Of a stretch of 64,000 nucleotides of DNA, positions 1 to 8,271 are shown piece by piece (within the stretch, counting starts at the first letter, position 1; each line of letters opens with the position of its first letter). The notes under the pieces were generated by a model. That model was not told where the DNA came from. It worked only from the letters and a program-made list of their open reading frames with translations, and made no database searches. Both the position numbers and the translations under genes were made by a program. This DNA comes from Ketobacter sp. (lineage in GTDB: Bacteria > Pseudomonadota > Gammaproteobacteria > Pseudomonadales > Ketobacteraceae), in the NCBI RefSeq assembly GCF_003671495.1, contig NZ_RCHN01000043.1, forward strand, positions 62,001-126,000, written 5' to 3'.

Positions 1-81
1 GCCGCCTGTAATGTTCTAACAATCATGTTGATGCCTGTTATCGGTTTGAGTCGCTACTGTTTGCTGTGCACAACCGCGGCT

Positions 82-1956
82 TCAGCCGGCGGCCTTTTTC
101 ACCACATAGAACTGACGCTCTTTTGGAATCCGGCCTTCCTCTTCACAGACTTCCTTGATCGCCTGCTCCACAATATCAATACCCTGTTTCAGGGATTCAT
201 CGCCAATGATCAGCGGCACCAGAAACTTGATCACCTGATCGTCGGCACCACTGGTTTCGATCACCAAACCATTACGAAACGCTTTGCGGGTGATTTTTTC
301 CGCCAGGGTTCCGTTGACACAGTTGATGCCACGGAACATGCCCCGCCCACGGCTGGTGAAGTTGCCTTCGCCGTACTGTTCCACGATGGACTCCAGGCGC
401 TGGCGAATGTATTCACCCTTGCGCTGGATTTCCTGCGCGAAGCGGTCATCCGACCAGAAATGATCAATGGCGGCTTTGGCGGTGACAAAGGCCAGGTTGT
501 TGCCGCGGAAGGTGCCATTGTGCTCACCGGGTTTCCACTGATCCAGTTCCGGTTTGATCAGCACCACCGCGAAGGGCAGCCCGTAACCGCTGAGGGATTT
601 GGACAGGGTGACGATGTCCGGCTGGATACCGGCTTCTTCAAAGCTGAAGAAGGTGCCGGTGCGGCCACAGCCGGCCTGGATATCATCCACAATCAACAGC
701 ACATCGTGTTTGCGACAGACCTGCTCCAGGTGCTGCAACCATTCGATGCTGGCGGCGTTGATGCCACCCTCACCCTGCACGGTTTCCACAATGACCGCCG
801 CCGGCTTGTCGATGCCGCTGCTGGAATCCGACAGCACTTTGTCCAGATAGTGTGTGGTGTCGAAACCTTCACCCAGGTAGCCATCATAGGGAATGCGGCT
901 GGTGCCCCCCAGGTTGACACCGGCGGCGCCACGGTGGTGGGAATTGCCGGTGGCCGCCAGCGCCCCCAGGCTGACACCATGAAAGCCGTTGGTGAAGGAG
1001 ATGATGTTATGACGACCGGTGACGTTGCGGGCCAGCTTCATGGCCGCCTCCACCGAATTGGTGCCGGTGGGCCCGGTGAACTGCACCATGTACTCCAGCC
1101 CCCGGGGCTTGAGGATTTTCTCGTTAAAGCTTTCCAGGAATTCACCCTTGGCGCGGGTGTGCATGTCCAGCCCGTGGGTGATGCCATCCCGCAGGATGTA
1201 TTCCATCAGTTTTTCCTTGAACACCGGATGGTTGTGACCGTAGTTCAGTGTGCCGGCTCCGGCCAGAAAATCCAGGTAACGGTTGCCTTCCTCATCGAAC
1301 AGATACTCACCCTGGGCCTTGTTGAATACCCGGGGGAAGGACCGTGCATAACTTTGTACTTCGGATTCGATTTCTTCAAAAATTTTCATGTTTTTTGCTC
1401 CGGTGAATTGGGTAACGTTGGACAGGGTTTCGATGTCCGGTAAGGCATCGCGCTCGAATGGGCCAATGCGGGCTAACATTTCGCTGTCGTGATCGCCGCG
1501 GAAATGCTGGTCGCGATCAAACAACACCGCTCGCCTCAACTCAGTTTCCAGGCGCCGGGCCACCCCCTCAAACAGGCCCCAGGAAGCGTCATTGTCCGGG
1601 GTTACGGTGGTTTCCAGATAGCGCACACCGGCACAGGCGGGCCGCGCCAGGATGTGTTGCACCATACGCCCCGCCAGGCCCTGGCCGCGGGCGGCAGCAC
1701 TCACCGCCACCTGCCAGATAAACAGGGTGTCCGGGCGCTCCGGAATCCGATATCCGGATATAAAGCCCACCATCTCGCTGCCATGGTGGACCGCCACGGA
1801 GGTGTCGGCAAAGTGGGTGCACTGCAGCAGGTTGCAGTATTGGGAATTCGTATCCAGAGGTGGACATTGGCTGATCAGGCGGTGGACGTCCGCACCATCC
1901 CGGGAATCGGGCGCGCGGAAGCGCAGATCCATCTGACGTGAAGTTCGAGAAGTCAT
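82..1956 (-). CDS. ectAB: EctA-EctB fusion: diaminobutyrate acetyltransferase + diaminobutyrate-2-oxoglutarate aminotransferase
   Basis: One uninterrupted 624-residue frame holds two consecutive enzymes of ectoine synthesis. Residues 1-189 are a GNAT acetyltransferase like EctA (acetyl-CoA loop RGQGLA at 90-95; CPPLD and TPDNDASWGLF typical of EctA). Residues 190-624 are a class III PLP aminotransferase like EctB (VDDIQAGCGRTG, then Schiff-base Lys453 in TLSKSLSG). EctB converts aspartate semialdehyde to diaminobutyrate, which EctA acetylates; ectC is expected beyond the left edge. EctA and EctB are normally separate proteins. Here about 20 residues link them without a stop. The usual EctB start is kept as an internal ATG (codon beginning at 1389), preceded 8 nt upstream by GGAG, so free 435-residue EctB could also be made. 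The first ATG was taken as start; an in-frame ATG eight codons later (1932) is equally possible because neither has a clear ribosome site. Family assignment is secure; the fusion is read directly. Confidence 0.95.
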   Translation of the reverse strand: MTSRTSRQMDLRFRAPDSRDGADVHRLISQCPPLDTNSQYCNLLQCTHFADTSVAVHHGSEMVGFISGYRIPERPDTLFIWQVAVSAAARGQGLAGRMVQHILARPACAGVRYLETTVTPDNDASWGLFEGVARRLETELRRAVLFDRDQHFRGDHDSEMLARIGPFERDALPDIETLSNVTQFTGAKNMKIFEEIESEVQSYARSFPRVFNKAQGEYLFDEEGNRYLDFLAGAGTLNYGHNHPVFKEKLMEYILRDGITHGLDMHTRAKGEFLESFNEKILKPRGLEYMVQFTGPTGTNSVEAAMKLARNVTGRHNIISFTNGFHGVSLGALAATGNSHHRGAAGVNLGGTSRIPYDGYLGEGFDTTHYLDKVLSDSSSGIDKPAAVIVETVQGEGGINAASIEWLQHLEQVCRKHDVLLIVDDIQAGCGRTGTFFSFEEAGIQPDIVTLSKSLSGYGLPFAVVLIKPELDQWKPGEHNGTFRGNNLAFVTAKAAIDHFWSDDRFAQEIQRKGEYIRQRLESIVEQYGEGNFTSRGRGMFRGINCVNGTLAEKITRKAFRNGLVIETSGADDQVIKFLVPLIIGDESLKQGIDIVEQAIKEVCEEEGRIPKERQFYVVKKAAG

Positions 1957-1974
1957 AAGTAATTACGCTACTAT

Positions 1975-2088
1975 TTATTTGAATACAAAATAATTTAGAG
2001 ATGCAATAGCAAGAAGGCTGGCTGAGACAATCGTATATTTGTCTTTTAAAGGCATATTACTGGCTTGATTCAAAAACACGATATACAT
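1975..2088 (-). CDS. Possible small hydrophobic protein upstream of ectAB
   Basis: A 37-codon frame on the ectAB strand ends 18 nt before the ectAB start. The peptide begins MYIVFLNQASNMPLKDKY and continues with a hydrophobic run (IVSASLLAIASL) closed by aromatic residues and a final Lys, as expected for a single membrane helix. The start ATG has only a weak GAG upstream. It would be co-transcribed with ectAB. It may be a real small membrane protein, a translated leader, or chance in AT-rich DNA. No family is recognised. Confidence 0.25.
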   Translation of the reverse strand: MYIVFLNQASNMPLKDKYTIVSASLLAIASLNYFVFK

Positions 2089-2125
2089 TGTACTCAAAAT
2101 AAATATAATGTCCAGCCCGCCACAG

Positions 2126-2136
2126 ACATGGCATGT
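2126..2136. repeat. 11-bp inverted repeat, possible MarR operator
   Basis: ACATG-G-CATGT is a perfect inverted repeat in the ectAB/ectR divergent region. MarR-family dimers usually bind palindromes of this size class near their own promoter. Short palindromes of this length occur by chance, so this is a candidate only. Confidence 0.25.
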
Positions 2137-2353
2137 ATTTTGAACACTACGGGTTGGATGCATGGGCACATCCGCGTACACCGTCACATTGATTGTTCCC
2201 CGCCGCCCACGCCACGTATACTTGACCGGCTGAGCGCCTTGCCGGCTGGGTGGAACCAGATGGCAACCCGGCAACAGAAGGGCATGGGCGAGTAAGACCC
2301 GTAATGAAACGCGGTATTAATGAGAAAGGGTACTAACAAGAAAGGTATGGACG

Positions 2354-2872
2354 TTGAGCCAAATTGAAGCAGTACTGATTGCCCTGCGCCGGGTGATCCG
2401 GGCCACGGATCTCCATTCCAAGCATCTGGCCAAAACCACCGGATTGACTGCCCCCCAGATCATGTTGTTGCAGGCCATTCGGGATAAGGGGCAGGCCTCC
2501 ATCGGCGAGCTGGCCAACGACATCAGCCTGAGCCAGGCGACGGTCACCAGCATCATGGACCGCCTGGAAAAACGTGAGCTGGTGTATCGCCAACGCTCCC
2601 AGGAGGACAAGCGCAAGGTCCACGCCCACCTCACCGAGGCGGCCCACGAAGTGCTTAAAACCGCCCCCCTGCCCCTGCAGGATCACTTCACCCGGGAGTT
2701 TCTGAACCTGAAGGAATGGGAGCAATCCATGATCATCTCGGCGCTGCAGCGGGTGGCGGAAATGATGGATGCCCAGGACATCGATGCCTCCCCGGTGCTG
2801 GATGTGGGCACTCTGGATCGGGTGGACGCCCTGGAGACCATGGACACCCCGCAGGAGACACCGGCACAATAA
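2354..2872 (+). CDS. MarR-family regulator, EctR-type
   Basis: A 172-residue winged-helix regulator of the MarR family (LTAPQIMLLQAIRDKG, then SLSQATVTSIMDRLEKRELVYR as recognition helix region and QEDKRKVHAHLT as the wing). It is divergent from the ectoine genes. MarR proteins in this position, such as EctR1 of Methylomicrobium, repress ectoine operons, so a role in osmotic control of ectAB is the likely inference. The start is a TTG with AAAGG 8 nt upstream; the nearby ATG at 2347 is out of frame and quickly stopped. The C-terminal 30 residues are acidic and low in complexity. Confidence 0.85.
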   Translation: MSQIEAVLIALRRVIRATDLHSKHLAKTTGLTAPQIMLLQAIRDKGQASIGELANDISLSQATVTSIMDRLEKRELVYRQRSQEDKRKVHAHLTEAAHEVLKTAPLPLQDHFTREFLNLKEWEQSMIISALQRVAEMMDAQDIDASPVLDVGTLDRVDALETMDTPQETPAQ

Positions 2873-3080
2873 CGCTCTGTTATCCCGGCCACCCCCCGTC
2901 GCAAGGCTCTGCCACGGGTGGAGATATTACAAAAAGCTACATTTATCTCAGCACTGCACCATCATCAGGCAGCTTAAATAATCCACTGAAAATCGAACCT
3001 ATTTTGTGCACCAAATAAGCGCCCCTGTAGATGACAGTGTTTTATTGAGTCCCCCTGACGGCCCCACCACTGCCTGATTC

Positions 3081-3109
3081 TTGACCGGCTCTGCCCCGGT
3101 TACTAAACC
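3081..3109 (+). promoter_or_regulatory. Possible sigma-70 promoter of amtB
   Basis: TTGACC and TAAACC are separated by 17 nt, about 55 nt before the amtB GTG start. A second TTGACA follows at 3116-3121. The rest of the 290-bp gap after the regulator gene holds no recognisable gene. No -24/-12 sigma-54 element was found. Confidence 0.35.
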
Positions 3110-3163
3110 TGTAGTTGACACTTTTAAATTTAACTCCGTCACACTTTCAATGAGGAACAGCCC

Positions 3164-4447
3164 GTGAAACGCATCATTCTGTCATGCGCAGGACTCTTAT
3201 TGTCTGCGATTTCCGGTAGCGCTTTTGCAGGAGAGCAGTCCATTACCGTCAATATGAACACTCTCTGGATCGTCACCGCGTCCGTGCTGGTGTTTTTCAT
3301 GCAGGCGGGCTTCGCCCTGCTGGAATCCGGCAGCACCCGGGCCAAAAACTCCATCAACGTGATGATGAAGAATTTTATCGACGTGTGCCTGGCCAGCCTG
3401 GTGTTCTGGACCGTGGGTTACGGCCTGATGTTCGGCCAGAGCAGCACCGGCTGGTTCGGGGAGTCCAATTTCATGATGAATGACGCCTCTCATCAGGACT
3501 ACACCGTGCTGCTGTTCCAGTCCATGTTTGCCGCCACCGCCGCCACCATCGTCAGCGGTGCTATTGCCGAACGCACCAAGTTCACCGCCTACATTATTTG
3601 CGCGGTGGTGGTTACTGCGGCCATCTATCCAATATACGGCTCCTGGGTGTGGAACGGTGACGGCTGGCTGGCGCAAAAAGGCTTTGTGGATTTTGCCGGT
3701 TCCACTGTAGTGCATTCTGTGGGTGGCTGGTGTGCCCTGGCCGCGGCCATTGTCATCGGCCCCCGTCTGGGTCGCTTTGATCGCACCACCGGCGCGCCCC
3801 GCGAGATCCCCGGTCACAATCTTTCCCTGGTGGCGCTGGGGGGCTTCATCCTGTGGATGGGTTGGTTCGGTTTCAACGCCGGCTCCACCCTGGAAGCCTC
3901 TGAAAACCTCGGCACCATCGCCCTCAACACTCACTTGGCCGCCTGCGCTGGCGCCGTGGGTACGGTGGTGTTCGCCATTCTGGCCCGTCAGCCCATTCTG
4001 CTCACCTCCTGCGTGAACGGTGCCCTGGCCGGACTGGTGGGCATCACCGCCGGCTGCGCCACCATGGACCCGCAATTTGCCGTACTCACCGGTTTCATCG
4101 GCGGCATGCTGGTGATTCCCAGCGTCCACCTGCTGCTGCGCTTCAAAATCGACGACGTTGTAGGTGCAATTCCAGTACACGGTATCGGCGGCGCCTGGGG
4201 CACCCTGGCGGCGGGTATGTTCTATCAGGGCGACCTCTACAACATTGACCGCATGCTGACCCAGCTGGTGGGCATCGGTGCCGGATTCGCCTGGGCCTTC
4301 TTCGGCAGCCTGGTGCTATTCCACCTGATCAACCTGGCCGTGGGCATGCGCGTGGACAGCGAGCACGAACAGCGGGGCCTGGACTTCACCGAGCATCACG
4401 AAGTGGGTTATCCCGAATTCCATCAACTCACCCAAAGCTACAAATAA
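3164..4447 (+). CDS. amtB: Ammonium channel AmtB
   Basis: A 427-residue Amt/Mep/Rh channel that conducts ammonium/ammonia across the inner membrane. A cleavable signal peptide (about residues 1-22, ending SAFA) precedes the multi-helix core, as in other proteobacterial AmtB. The pore twin histidines are visible as H184 (VVHSVGGW) and H339 (VHGIGGAWG). The start is GTG with GAGGA 8 nt upstream. In most proteobacteria amtB follows glnK, whose product plugs the channel; no P-II gene is present here. Instead an unknown gene follows 15 nt downstream in a probable operon ending at a strong terminator. Confidence 0.95.
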   Translation: MKRIILSCAGLLLSAISGSAFAGEQSITVNMNTLWIVTASVLVFFMQAGFALLESGSTRAKNSINVMMKNFIDVCLASLVFWTVGYGLMFGQSSTGWFGESNFMMNDASHQDYTVLLFQSMFAATAATIVSGAIAERTKFTAYIICAVVVTAAIYPIYGSWVWNGDGWLAQKGFVDFAGSTVVHSVGGWCALAAAIVIGPRLGRFDRTTGAPREIPGHNLSLVALGGFILWMGWFGFNAGSTLEASENLGTIALNTHLAACAGAVGTVVFAILARQPILLTSCVNGALAGLVGITAGCATMDPQFAVLTGFIGGMLVIPSVHLLLRFKIDDVVGAIPVHGIGGAWGTLAAGMFYQGDLYNIDRMLTQLVGIGAGFAWAFFGSLVLFHLINLAVGMRVDSEHEQRGLDFTEHHEVGYPEFHQLTQSYK

Positions 4448-4462
4448 GAAAGGAGGTGAGCC

Positions 4463-5089
4463 ATGTCGCTCAAGGATCGAAAGCATGCTTTTCTGAATGT
4501 TCTGGCGGCCAACCTGGACAAAGGGGTTCGGGACGAGGTCATGACCTTCTGGGAAGAAAAATATTCCACCCGCCCGCAGTTCGGTGTCAGCGCCTTTCTC
4601 GATGAGCTGTACAGCAAATACAGCATCCCCATCAAGAAGGGCCAATTGTTCCGGGAACTGTCGCGGGCGACCATGTCCGCCGCCGGCGCCAGCCGCCCGG
4701 AGCGCGCCAGCGCCCTGGAGCCAGACGCCACAGAAGTGATCGACAAGAACGGATTGGTGGTCTATCAGGCGCTGCAGGATGAATTCACCGCGCTGGCCAA
4801 GCCGGCAGACCGGATGAAAATCACCAAGGCCCAGTTCGATGGCATCCAGGCCCAGAATCAGTACGACTCCACCAGCATTCGCAACGTGATGGAGTGGTTG
4901 CGCGGTGGCCCCAAAGCCATGCCCAACCGCGCCGAGCTGGGTTTATTGCGCAAACTGTTCAATCTGGGTTACGTGGAAAGCTGTCATCTGTACGGCCCGG
5001 TGAAAACCGACCAGATGCTGAATACCGCATTACAAAAAACCAATAACATCCCCGAGGCGCACATTACGCCCCCGGTTTATTTTATCTAA
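4463..5089 (+). CDS. Conserved-looking hypothetical protein downstream of amtB
   Basis: A 208-residue soluble protein with no signal peptide or membrane helix and no domain I recognise. It has a very strong ribosome site (AAGGAGGTGAGCC before ATG), 15 nt after the amtB stop, so it is almost surely co-translated with amtB. The sequence is mainly helical in character with many charged residues, has a low-complexity segment near residues 70-95 (AAGASRPERASALEP), and ends in aromatic VYFI. Context suggests a cytoplasmic partner or regulator of ammonium uptake, but this is inference only. Confidence 0.8.
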   Translation: MSLKDRKHAFLNVLAANLDKGVRDEVMTFWEEKYSTRPQFGVSAFLDELYSKYSIPIKKGQLFRELSRATMSAAGASRPERASALEPDATEVIDKNGLVVYQALQDEFTALAKPADRMKITKAQFDGIQAQNQYDSTSIRNVMEWLRGGPKAMPNRAELGLLRKLFNLGYVESCHLYGPVKTDQMLNTALQKTNNIPEAHITPPVYFI

Positions 5090-5122
5090 CCGGTTTTCGG
5101 CACCACGGTGCCGACATTTGAA

Positions 5123-5149
5123 GGGCTGGCTGCTGCCAGCCCTTTTTTT
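5123..5149 (+). terminator. Intrinsic terminator after the amtB operon
   Basis: GGGCTGGC, loop TGCT, GCCAGCCC, then seven Ts. The T-run ends on the stop codon of the convergent cusA gene, so the two operons share a minimal boundary. Confidence 0.9.
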
Positions 5150-8100
5150 CAGGCCGCACGTTCAGCAAACCAGCGCAGCCACAGAAAATACAACACCGGC
5201 AACACCAACAGAGTCAGCAACACCGCGGTGATCATACCCCCCACCATGGGCGCGGCGATCCGGCTCATCACTTCTGAGCCGGTACCGGAGCCGTACATCA
5301 CCGGAATCAGGCCCACGATGGTGGCAATGGCGGTCATCATCACCGGGCGCACCCGCAGACTGGCCCCCTCCACCACCGCCGCCTGCAGTGCCGAAGGATC
5401 GTGGATGCCCGACTCCGGCCCGCGCTTCAATTCCGCATACGACTGCTTCAGGTATTGCAGCATGATCACGCCGGTTTCTGCCGCCACCCCCGCCAATGCG
5501 ATGAACCCCACCGCCGTGGCCACAGAAAAATTGAAGCCCTCATACCACATCAGCACTACGCCCCCCACCATGGCCAAGGGCAGGGTGACGATGATCATGG
5601 TCACCTCGGCGAAGCTGCGGAAATTCATGTACAGCAACACCACAATCAGCATGAAGGTCAACGGCACCACATAGGTCATCTTCTGCTTGGCCCGCTGCAT
5701 GTATTCGTATTGCCCCGCCCAGGTAATGGAATAGCCGGCGGGCAGGTCCAACTCGGTTTTCACCCGCGCCTGTGCCCGCTCCACGTAACGGCCCACATCC
5801 ACGTTGTCGATATCGATAAAGGTCCAGCCATTGAGGCGGGCATTCTCGCTTTTGATCCCCGGCGGCCCCTGCTCAATATAAACCCGGGCCACGTCCCCCA
5901 GGGTCACCAGCTGGGCGCTGGGAGTGACGATGGGCAGCAGGGCCAGTTTCTCCGGGCTGTCCCGATAGTCCTGGGGGTAACGCAGGTTGATGGGGTAACG
6001 CTCCAGGCCCTCCACCGTTTGCGCCACGTTCATGCCCCCCACTGCGGTGGCCACCACCTGCTGGATATCCGCCACGTTGAGGCCGTAGCGGGCGGCCTGC
6101 TCACGCTGGATGTCCACTTTGATGTAGCGGCCACCGGCCACCCGCTCGGAATACACCGAGGCCGTGCCAGGCACGTCCTTGAGCAGGATTTCCAGACGCT
6201 GTCCGATGCCTTGGATCACATCCAGATCCGGTCCCGCCACCTTGATGCCCACCGGGGTTTTGATGCCGGTGGCCAGCATGTCGATGCGGGTTTTGATGGG
6301 CATCACCCAGGCATTGGTCAGGCCCGGCAACTGCACCAGACCATCCAGTTCTTTTTTCAGGGAATCGGTGGTGACACCCGGCCGCCACTGATCCCGCGGC
6401 TTCAACTGAATAAAGGTCTCGATCATGGTGAGCGGTGCCGGATCGGTGGCGGTTTCCGCCCGGCCCACCTTACCGAACACGTTCTCCACTTCCGGCACGC
6501 TGCGAATCAGCTTATCGGTTTGCTGCAACAGTTCCCGCGCCTTGCCGATGGAAATGCCCGGATAGGTGGTGGGCATGTACATCAAATCCCCCTCATCCAG
6601 GGGAGGCATGAATTCACTGCCAATCTGGCGCAGGGGAATAATGCCCAACAGCGTTACCAGCAGCGCCACCAACGCGGTGCTCACCGGAAACCGCAGCAAC
6701 ACGCGGATCACCGGCCGGTAGCAGGCAATCAACAGCCGGTTGATGGGGTTGCGCTTTTCGGCAATCACCTTGCCACGGATGAAATAGCCCATCAGCACCG
6801 GCACCAGGGTTATGGCCAACGCCGCCGCAGCCGCCATGGCATAGGTTTTGGTAAACGCCAGAGGCGCAAACATACGCCCTTCCTGTGCCTCCAGGGTGAA
6901 CACCGGAATAAAACTGACGGTGATGATCAACAAACTGAAGAACAACGCCGGCCCCACTTCCGCAGCAGAATCCGCCACCACCTGCCAGCGGTTTTGTGGC
7001 GTCAACGGCGTGCGCTCCATATGCTTGTGCATGTTCTCGATCAACACGATGGCACCGTCAATCATGGCACCGATGGCAATGGCTATGCCCCCCAGTGACA
7101 TGATGTTGGCGTTCAGGCCCTGCCAGTACATGATGATAAAAGCCACCAGTATGCCCACCGGCAAACTGATGATGGCCACCAGGGAGGAACGCACATGCAG
7201 TAAAAACACAATGCACACCAGCGCCACCATCAGCAGCTCTTCCCCCAGTTTATGCCACAGGTTTTCCACCGCCCGGGCAATCAGGGCAGAGCGGTCATAG
7301 ACCGTCACCAGCTCCACACCATCGGGCAGCCCCTGTTGCAACTGCTCCAGTTTGGCCTTCACCCCGTCAATGGTTTTCTGGGCGTTTTCACCAAAGCGCA
7401 TCACCACCACACCGCCAACGGTTTCACCCTCACCATTAAGTTCTGCAATGCCCCGTCGCATCTGCGGTCCCAGGGCCACTTCCGCCACGTCTTTCAGCAA
7501 CAGGGGCGTGCCATTCTGATTCACGCCCAGGGGAATGTTTTCCAGATCCTGGGCACTTTGCACGTAGCCGGTGGCGCGCACCATATACTCCGCTTCCGCC
7601 ATTTCCACCACGGACGCCCCCACCTCCTGGTTGCCCTGACGGATGGCGTTTTGAATGTGCGCCAGGGGAATGGCGAACGCCCGCAGCTTGTCCGGGTTCA
7701 CCTTCACCTGATACTGCTTCACCATGCCGCCCACGGACGCCACTTCCGACACACCGGGCACCGTCTGCAGTTCGAATTTCAAAAACCAATCCTGAATCGT
7801 GCGCAACTGGCTGATGTCGTGGCGACCGCTGCGATCCACCAGGGCGTACAAATAGATCCAGCCCACGCCGGTGGCATCCGGGCCCAATTGTGGATTGGCA
7901 TTGGCGGGCAGATTGGGGGCCACCTGGCTCAGGTATTCCAGCACCCGGCTGCGGGCCCAATACAGATCCGTGTTCTCATCAAAGATCACATACACATAGG
8001 AATCACCGAAAAAGGAATAGCCCCGCACCGTCACGGCACCGGGCACCGACAACATGGCCGTGGTCAATGGATAGGTGACCTGGTCCTCCACCACCTGGGG

Positions 8101-8271
8101 CGCCTGACCGGGATAACTGGTTTTGATGATCACCTGCACGTCGGACAGATCCGGTATGGCATCCACCGGCGTGTGCTTCAGCGCATAGGCCCCCATGCCC
8201 AGGATGATGAGCGTGGCCAGCAGCACAAAAAACCGATTGAACACCGACCAGCGAATGATGGCTTCAATCAT
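5149..8271 (-). CDS. cusA: Cu(I)/Ag(I) RND efflux pump CusA/CzcA family
   Basis: A heavy-metal RND transporter (about 1040 residues) that exports metal with proton influx across the inner membrane as part of a CusCBA tripartite complex. It has the family N-terminus (MIEAIIRWSVFNRFFVLLATLIILG), the HME motif GGIAIAIGAMIDGAIVLIEN in TM4, and 12 predicted helices. The three methionines that bind Cu(I)/Ag(I) in E. coli CusA have clear equivalents (YMPTTYPG, LTMIETF, RIDMLATG), which favours copper/silver over zinc. The start chosen (8271) overlaps the cusB stop by 8 nt (ATGATTGA), with GGAG upstream; an in-frame extension of 16 codons upstream overlaps cusB and is unlikely. Confidence 0.93.
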   Translation of the reverse strand: MIEAIIRWSVFNRFFVLLATLIILGMGAYALKHTPVDAIPDLSDVQVIIKTSYPGQAPQVVEDQVTYPLTTAMLSVPGAVTVRGYSFFGDSYVYVIFDENTDLYWARSRVLEYLSQVAPNLPANANPQLGPDATGVGWIYLYALVDRSGRHDISQLRTIQDWFLKFELQTVPGVSEVASVGGMVKQYQVKVNPDKLRAFAIPLAHIQNAIRQGNQEVGASVVEMAEAEYMVRATGYVQSAQDLENIPLGVNQNGTPLLLKDVAEVALGPQMRRGIAELNGEGETVGGVVVMRFGENAQKTIDGVKAKLEQLQQGLPDGVELVTVYDRSALIARAVENLWHKLGEELLMVALVCIVFLLHVRSSLVAIISLPVGILVAFIIMYWQGLNANIMSLGGIAIAIGAMIDGAIVLIENMHKHMERTPLTPQNRWQVVADSAAEVGPALFFSLLIITVSFIPVFTLEAQEGRMFAPLAFTKTYAMAAAAALAITLVPVLMGYFIRGKVIAEKRNPINRLLIACYRPVIRVLLRFPVSTALVALLVTLLGIIPLRQIGSEFMPPLDEGDLMYMPTTYPGISIGKARELLQQTDKLIRSVPEVENVFGKVGRAETATDPAPLTMIETFIQLKPRDQWRPGVTTDSLKKELDGLVQLPGLTNAWVMPIKTRIDMLATGIKTPVGIKVAGPDLDVIQGIGQRLEILLKDVPGTASVYSERVAGGRYIKVDIQREQAARYGLNVADIQQVVATAVGGMNVAQTVEGLERYPINLRYPQDYRDSPEKLALLPIVTPSAQLVTLGDVARVYIEQGPPGIKSENARLNGWTFIDIDNVDVGRYVERAQARVKTELDLPAGYSITWAGQYEYMQRAKQKMTYVVPLTFMLIVVLLYMNFRSFAEVTMIIVTLPLAMVGGVVLMWYEGFNFSVATAVGFIALAGVAAETGVIMLQYLKQSYAELKRGPESGIHDPSALQAAVVEGASLRVRPVMMTAIATIVGLIPVMYGSGTGSEVMSRIAAPMVGGMITAVLLTLLVLPVLYFLWLRWFAERAA

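Larger units (their letters stand above)
1957..2353. promoter_or_regulatory. Divergent intergenic region between ectAB and ectR-like gene
   Basis: This AT-rich stretch separates two divergent genes and should hold both promoters. It contains three short inverted repeats: TACATTGTA (2084-2092), ACATGGCATGT (2126-2136) and GGATG/CATCC separated by 8 nt (2155-2172 area). Near the ectAB start lies TAATTACG-CT-ACTATTTA (1960-1977), which partly resembles the 8-2-8 pseudopalindrome described for the methanotroph regulator EctR1. No convincing -35/-10 pair was singled out. A possible 37-codon small frame on the minus strand lies inside it and is listed separately. Confidence 0.5.

Noticed and set aside
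25..1443. Long open frame antisense to ectAB, and similar long antisense frames at 5401-7098, 7252-8355 and 21019-22254
   Set aside because: They mirror genuine genes, have no recognisable domains, show the His/Gln-rich composition typical of antisense frames in GC-rich DNA, and lack ribosome sites.
3007..3013. TGCACCA, equal to the left half of an NtrC site upstream of amtB
   Set aside because: The right half is missing and no -24/-12 sigma-54 promoter follows, so nitrogen control by NtrC is not supported.
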